The notes below the pieces were generated by a model that saw only the letters and a list, made by a program, of their open reading frames with translations, was not told where the DNA came from and searched no databases. Positions 13,220-13,277 of a DNA stretch of 13,277 nucleotides are shown piece by piece. Origin of the DNA: CAYNTC01 sp964432925 (GTDB lineage Bacteria > Planctomycetota > Phycisphaerae > Sedimentisphaerales > Anaerobacaceae); assembly GCA_964432925.1 (NCBI GenBank), contig CAYSPM010000075.1, positions 1-13,277 on the forward strand, read 5' to 3'. Numbering within the stretch: the first letter of the stretch is position 1; each line of letters opens with the position of its first letter. Both the position numbers and the translations under genes were made by a program.

Positions 13220-13277
13220 CTACACGCGATTACCCGTTTTTTAATGGTTCCAGTGGTATTTTTCCGAGCCTTAGCTG

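Overview
The window looks like part of a chromosome from an anaerobic or environmental Planctomycetota bacterium, probably Phycisphaerae-like. This is an inference from three things: a prepilin-like protein of the large paralogue family common in Planctomycetota and Lentisphaerota, a secreted GH2 glycosidase with an accessory carbohydrate-binding domain, and general gene style. No rRNA or tRNA gene was seen.

Left part (1-3600, all minus strand): a lipoprotein with TPR-like repeats, closed by a clear intrinsic terminator, then tilS (tRNA-Ile lysidine synthetase) followed 28 bases later by a PilT-type retraction ATPase. These look like intact housekeeping genes.

Middle (3600-6160): an eroded surface-polysaccharide locus. 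A decayed transposase (minus strand, two adjacent in-frame TAA codons near its start and no catalytic part) lies directly against a surviving C-terminal piece of a glycosyltransferase (plus strand). About 750 bases of gene debris follow, then an intact bacterial sugar transferase that would start glycan synthesis on a polyprenyl lipid, with its own promoter and terminator.

Right-centre (6160-9300): about 550 bases with no convincing gene, a near-consensus sigma-70 promoter, a secreted prepilin-like protein, and then the most unusual part: a stretch that reads as integron gene cassettes without a visible integrase. A YbjQ-domain membrane protein is followed by a 59-base attC-like site with R'', L'', L' and R' elements and extrahelical bases. 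The bases that open this segment (TTAGCT after a G) are the exact complement of the R'' box of its own attC, as expected of an excisable circular cassette. The preceding four-helix membrane protein ends inside what looks like an internally deleted attC.

Right part (9296-12540): a secreted GH2 beta-glycosidase with a discoidin/CBM32-like domain inserted inside its DUF4982-like region, followed by rhaM (L-rhamnose mutarotase), notably AT-rich. Together they suggest use of a rhamnose-containing plant or algal polysaccharide. The last ~740 bases hold dispersed-repeat copies related to those at the left edge and no convincing gene.
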